Below, piece after piece: positions 25,182 to 33,496 of a stretch of DNA of 64,000 bases (position 1 is its first letter; each line of letters starts with the position of its first letter). The DNA lies in the NCBI RefSeq assembly GCF_001465345.1, contig NZ_CP013655.1:2337741-2401740 (forward strand), read 5' to 3'. The DNA is from Enterococcus rotai (lineage in GTDB: Bacteria > Bacillota > Bacilli > Lactobacillales > Enterococcaceae). The notes under the pieces were generated by a model. It worked only from the letters and a program-made list of their open reading frames with translations, had not been told where the DNA came from and did no database searches. The translations under genes and the position numbers were made by a program.

Positions 25182-28100
25182 ATGACAATCAGAGCAGGAA
25201 TAGACGTTGGTTCAACAACTGTGAAATTAGTAATTATTGACGAAAAAAATCATACATTATTCGCCAAATACGAGCGACACTACTCCGATGTAAAAGCAGC
25301 AACCGAAAAAGTATTGAATGAAGCGATGAATGAGCTAGGCGAAGCAACGCCGATCACAATGACGATCACAGGGTCTGGTGGTATGGGACTAGCAGATGTT
25401 TTGAAGATATCGTTTGTTCAAGAAGTGATCGCCTGTACAAGAACAGTAGAAGAAATCATACCAGAAACGGATGTAGCGATCGAGCTAGGTGGTGAAGATG
25501 CCAAGATCACCTTTTTTGAAGGTGCCTTAGAGCAACGGATGAATGGTAGCTGTGCAGGAGGTACAGGCGCTTTTATCGATCAAATGGCAGTTTTGTTGAA
25601 AACAGATGCAAATGGTGTCAATGAATTGGCTAAAAACTATCAAACAATCTATCCAATTGCCTCAAGGTGCGGTGTGTTTGCTAAGACTGATGTGCAGCCG
25701 TTGATCAATGAAGGGGCAGCGAAAGAAGATATTTCTGCCAGTATTTTTCAAGCAGTCGTCAATCAAACGATTGCGGGACTTGCAGCTGGTCGTAAGATCA
25801 AAGGGAAGATCGCTTTTTTAGGTGGGCCATTGTTCTTTATGTCAGAACTTAGAAAACGATTCATTGAAACCTTGGATGTAAAACCAGAAGATGTGATATT
25901 TCCAGAAAATCCTCAATTATTTGTGGCAATGGGCGCGGCGATTTATTCTGAAGGAGCTAATCCAACCACCTTAGCTGAGTTGATCCACCGTTTAACCAAA
26001 GGCGATGAAGAACAATTAAAGCCGACTGATACGTTAGAACCATTATTTCAAAATGAAGATGAGTTAAAAGCATTTAGAGCACGTCATGATCAAGCCAAAG
26101 CACAAGAAAAAGCCTTGTCTGAACATCGTGGTGTAGCATTTTTAGGAATCGATGCTGGCTCAACCACAACAAAAGTTACCTTGATCGATGAAGACGGTAA
26201 TTTATTGTTTTCATTTTACGGAAACAATCAAGGACAGCCGTTAGAGACCACGATGAGTGTTTTAAAAGACTTATACCAACAATTGCCGCAAGATGTTTTT
26301 ATCGGGAAAGCAGCAGTTACAGGTTACGGGGAACATCTAATCAAAAATGCCTTAAAAGTTGATATCGGTGAAGTGGAGACAATGGCACATTATAAAGCCG
26401 CTAATCATTTTCAGCCAGGTGTCGATTTTATCTTAGACATTGGTGGTCAAGATATGAAGGCGATGACGATCAAAGAGGGTGTGTTGTCTTCGATCCAATT
26501 AAATGAAGCCTGTTCTTCTGGTTGCGGTTCTTTTATTGAAACGTTCGCTAAATCATTGAATTTTGATGTCAAAGACTTTGCCCTTGAAGCGCTCAGTTCC
26601 AAAGCGCCGGTTGATCTTGGGTCTCGTTGTACCGTATTTATGAACTCAAAAGTGAAACAAGTTCAAAAAGAGGGGGCGTCAGTTGGCGATATTTCAGCTG
26701 GACTTTCTTATTCAGTAATCAAAAACGCCATTTACAAAGTAATCAAAGTCCGTCGTCCGGAAGAACTAGGGAAAAAAATCGTTTGCCAAGGTGGGACTTT
26801 TTATAATGAAGCGGTGTTACGAGCTTTTGAAATGATTAGTGAACGGGAAGTGGTTCGACCTTCTATTGCTGGATTGATGGGCGCGTACGGTGCCGCATTG
26901 ATTGCCTTAGAAAATTACGAATTAGGAGAAGAAACGACGATTCTTGGGCTAGAGGAGCTGGATACATTTACAGCGGATAAAGAATTTACTCATTGTGGTC
27001 TTTGCGAAAACAATTGTATGATGACGGTCACGATTTTTTCTGATGGGCGTCAATTTGTCACTGGGAATCGCTGTGAACGTGGTGCGAGGATCAAAGTCAA
27101 AAAAGAAGATCGCAAGGTCAATTTAGTTGATTATAAATACCGGAAACTATTTAAGTATCGCCCTTTAAAAGAAAAAGATGCGGTGCATGGTAGGGTCGGA
27201 ATTCCTCGTGTCTTGAATATGTATGAAAATTATCCGTTGTGGCATACCTTCTTTACAGATCTGGGCTTCCGAGTGGAATTATCGCCACGTTCAAATAAGG
27301 AATTGTACGAACAAGGGATGGAAACTATTCCAAGTGATACAGCGTGTTATCCAGCTAAAATTTCTCATGGTCATATTCAAGCCTTGATTGATTCTAAGGT
27401 ACCAATGATTTTTTATCCAGGTGTCGTTTTTGAACGTCAAGAGTCAGCCGAAGCCGATAATCATTTTAACTGTCCGATCGTGCAAAGTTATCCTGATGTC
27501 ATTCGGAACAATGTTGACGATATTCGTGACGGTAAAGTCGATTATCGTAATCCTTATATCAATCTAGCGAATGAAGCTTCTGTAGCAAAAGTGTTAAGTG
27601 AAACCTTTGCAGATCTTGGTATTTCAGCAGAGCAAGTAGCCCAAGCGCTTCGGCATGGTTATGAAGAGTTAGATGCTTTTAAAGATGATGTCCGTAATAA
27701 AGGAGAAGAAACCTTAGTAATGCTAAATCAAAAAGGCGAGAAGGGCATCGTTTTATCTGGTCGTCCGTATCATTTAGACCCTGAAATCAATCATGGAATC
27801 GCTGATGTGATCACGCAAGAAGGATTCCATGTCTTAACGGAAGACTGTGTTTCTCACTTAAGTGATGTTGGAAATTTACGTGTGGTCAATCAATGGGTGT
27901 ATCATTCTCGTTTATATGCAGCAGCGCGTGTTGTGGCAAAATCTAAAAATCTTGAATTAGTTCAATTGAATTCATTTGGTTGTGGCTTAGATGCCGTTAC
28001 AACCGATCAAGTAGAGGAAATCATGGATCAATATGGCAAAGTCTATACGGTCCTAAAAATCGATGAAGGGTCTAATTTAGGGGCTATCAGGATTCGTTTA

Positions 28101-29429
28101 CGTTCTTTGAAAGCGGCGGTTGGCGAACGGGAAAAAATGCATTTTGAACCAAAAATGCAGCACGAAGAACCAGAAAAAATCATCTTTACAAAGGAAATGA
28201 AAAAGACCCATACCTTGTTATTGCCAATGCTTAGCCCAATTCATCAATCTGGGTTAGTCGATGTTGCATTAAAAGCGTCTGGTTATAATGTGGTTTGTTT
28301 ACCAGCAGATGATCGGGAAGCGGTCAATGTCGGGTTGAAATACGTCAATAATGATGCTTGTTATCCAGCGATTATTTCGATCGGTCAACTGGTTGAGGCG
28401 CTGGAAAGTGGTGAGTATGATCTCGATCATGTCAGTGTGATGATGACGCAAACAGGTGGTGGTTGTCGAGCAACAAACTACATTCCGCTCCTTAGAAAAG
28501 CCTTGAACGATGCTGGTTTCCCGCAAGTGCCTGTTGTTTCTGTCTCAATGGGGAACAAAGGTGTTGAGTCTAACCCAGGCTTTAAGTTTACCTTGCCAAT
28601 GTTGAAACGTGTTGCGGTCGCCTTTTTATATGGGGATTTATTTGAACGAGTTGTTTACCGCACACGTCCTTATGAAACCGAAGTCGGGATGATTGATGCA
28701 CTGCATGATAAATGGCTGAAGCAAATCGAAAAAAATGTTCGCAATGGTTCACTGACGTTATTCAATCGTAATATGAAAAAAATTATTAAAGAGTTTGATG
28801 AAGTGCCGTTAAATGAAGTCAAGAAACCTAAAGTCGGTATCGTGGGTGAAATCTTAGTAAAATATTCACCGACTGCTAATAACGATATTGTCCGTTTATT
28901 AGAAGCAGAAGGGGCAGAAGCTGTCGTACCAGACATCGTTGGCTTTATGAATTACTCTTTATATAATCAAATTTGGAAATACGATAATATGGGTATGTCT
29001 AAACAAAGTAAAAACTTAGCTCAATTTGCGATTCGAATTATTGAATACGTTGAAAAACCGATGGACAAAGCCTTAAGAAGTTCCAAACGATTTGAAGGGT
29101 TGAGTTCTATCCACGAATTAGCTGAGGATGCTGGAAAGATACTTTCAATTGGAAATCATACTGGTGAAGGCTGGTTCCTGACTGGTGAAATGATTGAATT
29201 ATTGAAGTCGGATGTCAATAATATTGTCTGTATGCAGCCGTTTGGTTGTCTACCAAACCATGTTGTCGGTAAAGGTGTGACAAAAGAGCTACGTCGTCAG
29301 TATCCTAAGGCGAATATTGCACCGATTGATTATGATCCTGGGGTATCATTAGTAAATCAATTAAATCGAATCCGTTTAATGATGGCGACAGCCAATAAAA
29401 TGATGAATGAAGAAAACGTCCGTTCATAA
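25182..29429 (+). CDS. Giant acyl-CoA dehydratase activase-like ATPase (BadF/BcrA family, DUF2229)
   Basis: ATG 25182 behind AAGGAG; 1415 residues. Two ASKHA ATPase domains in tandem: about 1-260 ('GIDVGSTTVKLVIID', 'NGSCAGGTGAFIDQ') and 310-580 ('GIDAGSTTTKVTLID', 'NEACSSGCGSFIE'). Then a cysteine cluster ('HCGLCENNCM', 'GNRCERGAR'), the DUF2229 domain (about 670-880) and a C-terminal region like the substrate-side subunit of 2-hydroxyacyl-CoA dehydratases ('GGGCRATNYIPLL', 'MQPFGCLPNHVVGKG'). Family members carry [4Fe-4S] clusters and use ATP for one-electron transfer. No partner dehydratase, CoA transferase or fermentation gene is nearby. Role in enterococci unknown. Confidence 0.85.
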   Translation: MTIRAGIDVGSTTVKLVIIDEKNHTLFAKYERHYSDVKAATEKVLNEAMNELGEATPITMTITGSGGMGLADVLKISFVQEVIACTRTVEEIIPETDVAIELGGEDAKITFFEGALEQRMNGSCAGGTGAFIDQMAVLLKTDANGVNELAKNYQTIYPIASRCGVFAKTDVQPLINEGAAKEDISASIFQAVVNQTIAGLAAGRKIKGKIAFLGGPLFFMSELRKRFIETLDVKPEDVIFPENPQLFVAMGAAIYSEGANPTTLAELIHRLTKGDEEQLKPTDTLEPLFQNEDELKAFRARHDQAKAQEKALSEHRGVAFLGIDAGSTTTKVTLIDEDGNLLFSFYGNNQGQPLETTMSVLKDLYQQLPQDVFIGKAAVTGYGEHLIKNALKVDIGEVETMAHYKAANHFQPGVDFILDIGGQDMKAMTIKEGVLSSIQLNEACSSGCGSFIETFAKSLNFDVKDFALEALSSKAPVDLGSRCTVFMNSKVKQVQKEGASVGDISAGLSYSVIKNAIYKVIKVRRPEELGKKIVCQGGTFYNEAVLRAFEMISEREVVRPSIAGLMGAYGAALIALENYELGEETTILGLEELDTFTADKEFTHCGLCENNCMMTVTIFSDGRQFVTGNRCERGARIKVKKEDRKVNLVDYKYRKLFKYRPLKEKDAVHGRVGIPRVLNMYENYPLWHTFFTDLGFRVELSPRSNKELYEQGMETIPSDTACYPAKISHGHIQALIDSKVPMIFYPGVVFERQESAEADNHFNCPIVQSYPDVIRNNVDDIRDGKVDYRNPYINLANEASVAKVLSETFADLGISAEQVAQALRHGYEELDAFKDDVRNKGEETLVMLNQKGEKGIVLSGRPYHLDPEINHGIADVITQEGFHVLTEDCVSHLSDVGNLRVVNQWVYHSRLYAAARVVAKSKNLELVQLNSFGCGLDAVTTDQVEEIMDQYGKVYTVLKIDEGSNLGAIRIRLRSLKAAVGEREKMHFEPKMQHEEPEKIIFTKEMKKTHTLLLPMLSPIHQSGLVDVALKASGYNVVCLPADDREAVNVGLKYVNNDACYPAIISIGQLVEALESGEYDLDHVSVMMTQTGGGCRATNYIPLLRKALNDAGFPQVPVVSVSMGNKGVESNPGFKFTLPMLKRVAVAFLYGDLFERVVYRTRPYETEVGMIDALHDKWLKQIEKNVRNGSLTLFNRNMKKIIKEFDEVPLNEVKKPKVGIVGEILVKYSPTANNDIVRLLEAEGAEAVVPDIVGFMNYSLYNQIWKYDNMGMSKQSKNLAQFAIRIIEYVEKPMDKALRSSKRFEGLSSIHELAEDAGKILSIGNHTGEGWFLTGEMIELLKSDVNNIVCMQPFGCLPNHVVGKGVTKELRRQYPKANIAPIDYDPGVSLVNQLNRIRLMMATANKMMNEENVRS

Positions 29430-29457
29430 AAGAATAGAAGTGTTTATTCGGATAATA

Positions 29458-29508
29458 AGAGCCTGGGTACATAGCGTGAAAAGTTATGTACTCAGGCTCT
29501 CTTTTTTC
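29458..29508 (+). terminator. Terminator after the activase gene
   Basis: AGAGCCTGGGTACATA pairs with TATGTACTCAGGCTCT (one mismatch) and ends in a T run. The following 29509-29660 is AT-rich and shows nothing further. Confidence 0.88.
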
Positions 29509-29669
29509 TACGATTAGTCAATCTGAAAAGATAATTTAATCGAAACTTTTTCTTTCTTTTTGTTTTGAATTATGTATAAAATAGACTTAATGACTAAAAA
29601 AAATTCTCGTTTGAAGCATACCAAATTATTACGTAAAGGCTTTCCTTTACTGAAATTTAGACTTTTTGG

Positions 29670-29698
29670 TTGTTTATGAGGTATATACCAGTTATAAT
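29670..29698 (+). promoter_or_regulatory. gntR promoter with palindromic operator in the spacer
   Basis: -35 TTGTTT (29670-29675), 17 bp, -10 TATAAT (29693-29698). The spacer holds GGTATATACC (29680-29689), a perfect 10-bp palindrome of the kind bound by GntR/UTRA (NagR/DasR-like) regulators. Binding there would block RNA polymerase, so autorepression is likely. Confidence 0.6.
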
Positions 29699-29725
29699 GA
29701 AGGAGAATAAAAAGGAGGAAATAAG

Positions 29726-30433
29726 ATGGTTTCGAGTTTACCAGTTTATATTCAAATCCACGATAAAATTAAAGATGATATTGAGCATGGTGTTTGGAAG
29801 ATTGGAGACCGCCTTCCATCCGAACGTGAGTTGGCAATCCAGTTCAGTGTTAGTCGAATGACGTTGAGACAGGCGATTCAAACACTTGCTGATGAGGGGA
29901 TTTTAGAACGTAAGATTGGCTCAGGGACTTACGTTGCCCGTAAAAAAGTCCAAGAAAAAATGACAGGAACCACTAGTTTTACGGACATTATGCTTTCACA
30001 AAATCGAGTACCTTCTAGCCGTACAGTTTCTTATTATGTAGCCAAACCAAGTTCTAGCGAGATGGAAAAGTTGAACCTAAAAGAAAATGAACAAATCGTT
30101 CGAATGGAGCGTGTTCGTTTTGCTGATGACCTACCCATTTGTTTTGAAGTTGCTAGTGTACCGTATTCCTTAGTAGATCAATATAGTAAAGCCGAAATTA
30201 CAAATTCTTTTTATAAAACGTTAGAAGAAAAAGGCGGTAATAAAATCGGTCATGCCAATCAAACGATCTCAGCAATGTTAGCGTCGGAACAGATCGCTGA
30301 TTATTTAAAAATCAAACGAGGAGATGCGATCCTTCGTTTACGCCAAATTTCTTATTTTGAAAATGGCACGCCGTTTGAGTATGTCAGAACCCAGTATGTA
30401 GGAAATCGCTTTGAATTTTACTTAGAAAAATAA
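29726..30433 (+). CDS. GntR-family regulator with UTRA effector domain
   Basis: 235 residues, RBS AAAGGAGG. Winged HTH of GntR type at 1-70 ('PVYIQIHDKIKDDIEHGVW', 'LPSERELAIQFSVSRMTLRQAIQTL', 'GSGTYVA'); UTRA domain at about 85-230, which in relatives (NagR/YvoA, TreR, PhnF) binds a sugar phosphate or similar ligand. Not linked to an enzyme or transporter gene: the next gene is convergent. A palindrome in its own promoter spacer supports autoregulation; its targets must lie elsewhere, possibly the PTS genes of this window, but that is speculation. Confidence 0.88.
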   Translation: MVSSLPVYIQIHDKIKDDIEHGVWKIGDRLPSERELAIQFSVSRMTLRQAIQTLADEGILERKIGSGTYVARKKVQEKMTGTTSFTDIMLSQNRVPSSRTVSYYVAKPSSSEMEKLNLKENEQIVRMERVRFADDLPICFEVASVPYSLVDQYSKAEITNSFYKTLEEKGGNKIGHANQTISAMLASEQIADYLKIKRGDAILRLRQISYFENGTPFEYVRTQYVGNRFEFYLEK

Positions 30434-30436
30434 ACT

Positions 30437-30504
30437 GAAAAAAGAAAATGAACGCATTAAACTCATCTAGATCGAAGAGTTGTCAGCATTCATTTTCTTT
30501 TTTA
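30437..30504. terminator. Bidirectional terminator between gntR and queT
   Basis: AAAAAAGAAAATGAA and TTCATTTTCTTTTTT form the 15-bp outer stem around a 30-odd-base interior; A and T tracts are part of the stem. Confidence 0.75.
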
Positions 30505-31008
30505 TTTTGTTAAATCGATTTTTTCATTGATCCAATAAATCAAGATACCGCCAATGGACATGGATAATACCTCGCCAATTCCAACGGTTAGCCATGTATA
30601 GAAAAAGGGTAATTGATAAAAGTAAGTCAATTGTCCGGCTACTGTAAACATTGATAGAGAACAAATCATGGCAGTTAGCATCATTTTTTTGATAGGGCTT
30701 TTTAGCTGCTTGGTGGCATAATAAGATAAATATAAAACGACGAATGTCGATAAACTACCGATTATAACATCTACTAAACCCAATGGTGAAGCAAAGTTTG
30801 AAATAGCTACACCCAATGTAACGGCGCCAATGTAACGCTTGTTAAAAATCGGCAAGTAATTGAACAACTCCGAAAACCTGAGTTGAACTGCACCAAAACT
30901 AAAGGGTGCTAAAAAAATGGTCACAACAATATACAGTGCTGTAATCAGCGCCATTTTTGTCAGGGACATGACAGACCAAGCTTTAGTCTGCGAGTTTGGA
31001 TTATTCAT
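30502..31008 (-). CDS. queT: Queuosine precursor ECF transporter S component QueT
   Basis: 168 residues, five to six membrane helices, with family blocks 'TALYIVVTIFLAPFSFGAVQLRFSE' near the start (substrate-side motif in part), 'PIFNKRYIGAVTLGVAISNFASPLG' and 'DVIIGSLSTF'. QueT binds a queuine/preQ1-type precursor outside the cell and works with the shared ECF energising module. RBS AAAGGAGA on its strand is embedded in a candidate preQ1 riboswitch, consistent with control by the transported compound. Confidence 0.92.
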   Translation of the reverse strand: MNNPNSQTKAWSVMSLTKMALITALYIVVTIFLAPFSFGAVQLRFSELFNYLPIFNKRYIGAVTLGVAISNFASPLGLVDVIIGSLSTFVVLYLSYYATKQLKSPIKKMMLTAMICSLSMFTVAGQLTYFYQLPFFYTWLTVGIGEVLSMSIGGILIYWINEKIDLTK

Positions 31009-31013
31009 TTGGA

Positions 31014-31104
31014 TTCTCCTTTGTAAAACAGTTTCTCTGTTTTAGTGATAACTATGACCAAAGGAAGTGACAGAAAGAATCCTGCCAACTGAAGTGTCAT
31101 AGTG
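31014..31104 (-). promoter_or_regulatory. Candidate preQ1-II-type riboswitch before queT
   Basis: On the minus strand: ACTATGAC (31103-31096) pairs with GTCATAGT (31058-31051), an 8-bp P2-like stem. TTCCTTT (31066-31060), just before its 3' arm, can pair with AAAGGAG of the queT RBS to make an H-type pseudoknot. Between them AAAACAG / CTGTTTT (about 31044-31026) makes a P4-like hairpin, followed by CAAAGGAG, as in the preQ1-II class. Sequestering the RBS would turn queT translation off. Primary sequence match to the class is partial. Confidence 0.55.
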
Positions 31105-31178
31105 TGAATGACTTCACTGGGTTTTATGTTATCGGAGATTGTGCTATTTGTAAAGTAAGGTGTGAAACATAAGTGCTA

Positions 31179-31943
31179 TTATTTTTCTAACCAACCACCA
31201 TCGATTGTCATGACAGTGCCGTGAATATAGTCTGCCTGTTGACTTGCCAAAAATAATGTTAGTGAAGCAACCTCAGTAGGTTTAGCCCAGCGTCCAGCAG
31301 GCGTTTCATTTGCGACCCATTCGGCCATTTTACCATCTCCAGCAAAATCAGCCGCATTCATAGGTGTCTGGATTGCTCCAGGAGCAATTGCATTTGCACG
31401 GATACCTTGTCTGATGTAGTCATGATCCAACTGCTTTGTATACCCAATGATTGCATGCTTCGAGGCAGTATAAGCCGCGCCACCGCCGCCAGCCACCATG
31501 CCAGCAATTGAGGCCATATTGATGATCACACCATGTTTTTGCATCAAAAGTTGTGGCAAAATTTGATTAGTGACTAAAAAGGTTCCTTTTAAATTTACAG
31601 CTAAAACACGATCCCACATGGCTTCTGTTGTTTTTAGTGTCGGGGTGTAGTCATCTAGAATGCCCGCAGTGTTTAATAAAATATGAATACTGCCAAATGT
31701 GTCATTTACGCTTTTTACAGCCGCTACAATATCGTTAAGGTTTGTCACATCACCGATAAAAGCAGCAAACTTTCCAGGATAATTTGTTGCTTGCTCAGTT
31801 GTGTTACGCAAGCCAATTGGATCAACATCCATACCAAATACGTTTGCACCTTGTTCTACGAAAGCAATCGCTTGAGCTTGCCCAATCCCGGAAGCTGCTC
31901 CTGTTACAAAAATTGTTTTTCCTTGGTATTCATTGAAACGCAT
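31179..31943 (-). CDS. Short-chain dehydrogenase/reductase (FabG-like)
   Basis: 254 residues from ATG at 31943 (GAGGG seven bases upstream); an earlier in-frame ATG at 31970 lacks a RBS. Classical SDR: NAD(P)-binding 'VTGAASGIGQAQA', 'LNTAGILDD' (NAG-type motif), Ser in 'INMASIAG', catalytic 'YTASKHA' (Tyr/Lys), and 'PGAIQTPM', ending 'MTIDGGWLEK'. An Asp at the end of strand 2 ('FGMDVDPIG') suggests NAD preference. Annotated relatives are 3-oxoacyl-ACP reductase-like, but no fatty acid genes are adjacent, so substrate is open. Transcribed alone. Confidence 0.88.
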   Translation of the reverse strand: MRFNEYQGKTIFVTGAASGIGQAQAIAFVEQGANVFGMDVDPIGLRNTTEQATNYPGKFAAFIGDVTNLNDIVAAVKSVNDTFGSIHILLNTAGILDDYTPTLKTTEAMWDRVLAVNLKGTFLVTNQILPQLLMQKHGVIINMASIAGMVAGGGGAAYTASKHAIIGYTKQLDHDYIRQGIRANAIAPGAIQTPMNAADFAGDGKMAEWVANETPAGRWAKPTEVASLTLFLASQQADYIHGTVMTIDGGWLEK

Positions 31944-32020
31944 ACTTATCCCTCTTTTCATAGTAATCAAAGAAAAGCTAGACCAACTTAATTTAAGTGT
32001 TCTAGCTTTTTAGCGAAATT

Positions 32021-32257
32021 TTAGTCGGTGTGAACGATTTTCCAGTCTTCAGCCAAAACATCACAAGGCGTTGGAGAGAACATACTGTATCCTTCATCAG
32101 ATGTTTTAATTAAAAAATAGGGTGTAACTTGAAGGAACGTACCATCGGATGTACCGATCTCGTCTCTAAGTTCAATATACAGTTCAAAACCACCCCAGCC
32201 TTCTCTAACTGCTTTAGCACCTTTTTTGATTTGTGGTAATACTTCTTCAAATGTCAT
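32021..32257 (-). CDS. DUF2829 (Tad2-like) family protein
   Basis: 78 residues. The N-terminus 'MTFEEVLPQIKKGAKAVREGW' and the C-terminal 'DVLAEDWKIV' are hallmarks of DUF2829, the family that includes the phage protein Tad2, which sequesters a cyclic ADP-ribose-type signal of Thoeris defence. In many Firmicute chromosomes single-copy homologues exist with no known role. Here it overlaps the end of yigZ by 11 bp, so it is cotranscribed with a housekeeping gene and no phage gene is near. A ligand-binding role is inferred from the family only. Confidence 0.8.
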   Translation of the reverse strand: MTFEEVLPQIKKGAKAVREGWGGFELYIELRDEIGTSDGTFLQVTPYFLIKTSDEGYSMFSPTPCDVLAEDWKIVHTD

Positions 32258-32906
32258 CTACTTGCTCCTTTTCTATGATTGGCAGTTCATGATAAGAACA
32301 TTCGCCTTTTTCAAATGTAACCTGTCCGTTTAATAATTCAACGACCTCAGTCATAAATGCCTCAGATTTTGGTTCATCCACAAGACAGATAACATCAACA
32401 TGTTCACCGTAAACCGTGTCTTTTAGAGTATACGGGTTGTGTTCCATAAAATTTTGAACACTGCCTAAGTTGGGATAACTGATCGTTAAACGGATCTCCT
32501 GCTGTAATTTTCCCTCAACTAAGCCAATATCGCCCAAAGCATGAGATACGGCCTGACTATAAGCTCTAATCAGCCCGCCTGCGCCTAATTTTGTTCCACC
32601 AAAATAGCGGGTAACAACAGCGACGACATTGATCAATTCTTGTTTTTTCAGCACTTCCAACATTGGAATACCAGCAGTTCCGCTAGGTTCACCATCATCA
32701 CTACTGCGTTGGATATCACTTTTTTCACCAATCACGAACGCACTACAATTATGATTTGCTTTCCAGTGTTCCTTTTTCTTTTGAGCAATAAATTGCTTTG
32801 CTTCTTCTTCTGAATAAACTCGTTTGAGAGAACAGATAAAACGAGATTTTTTTATCTCAATTTCACTTTCTCCATCAGAGCGAATGGTAAAATAACTTTC
32901 AAGCAT
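32247..32906 (-). CDS. YigZ/IMPACT family protein
   Basis: 219 residues. N-terminal IMPACT domain with 'KKSRFICSLKRV', 'HNCSAFVIG', 'SSDDGEPSGTAGIPML' and 'VVAVVTRYFGGTKLGAGGLIRAYS'; a C-terminal ferredoxin-like DUF1949 domain from about 140. Related proteins bind ribosomes or affect translation control under stress; the bacterial role is not settled. RBS AAAGGA nine bases before ATG. First gene of a two-gene minus-strand unit with the DUF2829 gene. Confidence 0.92.
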   Translation of the reverse strand: MLESYFTIRSDGESEIEIKKSRFICSLKRVYSEEEAKQFIAQKKKEHWKANHNCSAFVIGEKSDIQRSSDDGEPSGTAGIPMLEVLKKQELINVVAVVTRYFGGTKLGAGGLIRAYSQAVSHALGDIGLVEGKLQQEIRLTISYPNLGSVQNFMEHNPYTLKDTVYGEHVDVICLVDEPKSEAFMTEVVELLNGQVTFEKGECSYHELPIIEKEQVDDI

Positions 32907-33087
32907 TTGCTCAGTCCTTTACTACATAATGCTTTAAGTATAAAAAAAATCAAGACGAGAAGCAACTGTTCTCTTAAAAATACCTGAGAGAGCTTCGTTT
33001 GCTTCTTGAAAGTTTTATGAGATAATACTAAAAGGAATACTGTTTTTTTGGTAGAAATTATTTTTTTCAACTAAAGGAGTGAATGAT

Positions 33088-33375
33088 TTGGCAAAAGAGC
33101 GTCAAAAGAAATATGATAGCGTTACCCATTATTTAACGACCAATGGTGGATCACAAGTAACTCTAACGTTTACTCAGTTTGACGAGTTGCTTTTTCCTCA
33201 TTCGGGACTTCCTAAGACAGCACGAACTGATATTGATTGGTGGGCCAATGACCATAAGCACCCTGAAAAAGGAGCATATGGCTGGCTTAATGCAGGATAT
33301 CAAGTGGTACAAGTCACTCTTGAAAAAGAATATGTGGTCTTTAATAAATTACTAAAATCAAATTGGTTATTTTGA
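33088..33375 (+). CDS. DUF7662-like small protein
   Basis: 95 residues from TTG 33088, eight bases after AAAGGAG; the in-frame GTG at 33079 overlaps that RBS. 'YDSVTHYLTTNGG', 'LTFTQFDELLFPHSGLPKTART', 'WWANDHKHPEKGAYGWLNAGYQVVQV' match a small domain (recently DUF7662) seen alone or next to restriction and nuclease genes in many bacteria. Trp-rich, soluble, function unknown. Monocistronic, between divergent yigZ and an orphan PTS IIB. Confidence 0.7.
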   Translation: MAKERQKKYDSVTHYLTTNGGSQVTLTFTQFDELLFPHSGLPKTARTDIDWWANDHKHPEKGAYGWLNAGYQVVQVTLEKEYVVFNKLLKSNWLF

Positions 33376-33410
33376 ACGAAAAAATAACGAGAACGTAAAA
33401 GCAGGAAGCG

Positions 33411-33440
33411 TTGACAAATATTTGGTTTATACGATATCAT
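33411..33440 (+). promoter_or_regulatory. Promoter of the orphan PTS IIB gene
   Basis: -35 TTGACA (33411-33416), 18 bp, -10 TATCAT (33435-33440). Confidence 0.7.
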
Positions 33441-33496
33441 GAAGTATAGAAGTCAAAGATAGGCTAGGTTATCATTAGAAAAAGGAGATGGATAGA

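Noticed and set aside
29670-29861. 63-codon frame overlapping the gntR promoter
   Set aside because: Starts inside the -35 region and overlaps the gntR start in another frame; no family match.
32957-33008. Imperfect hairpin (AGAAGCAA / TTGCTTCT) between yigZ and the DUF7662 gene as a terminator
   Set aside because: It lies between divergent genes, has a large irregular interior and no T tract; left unassigned.
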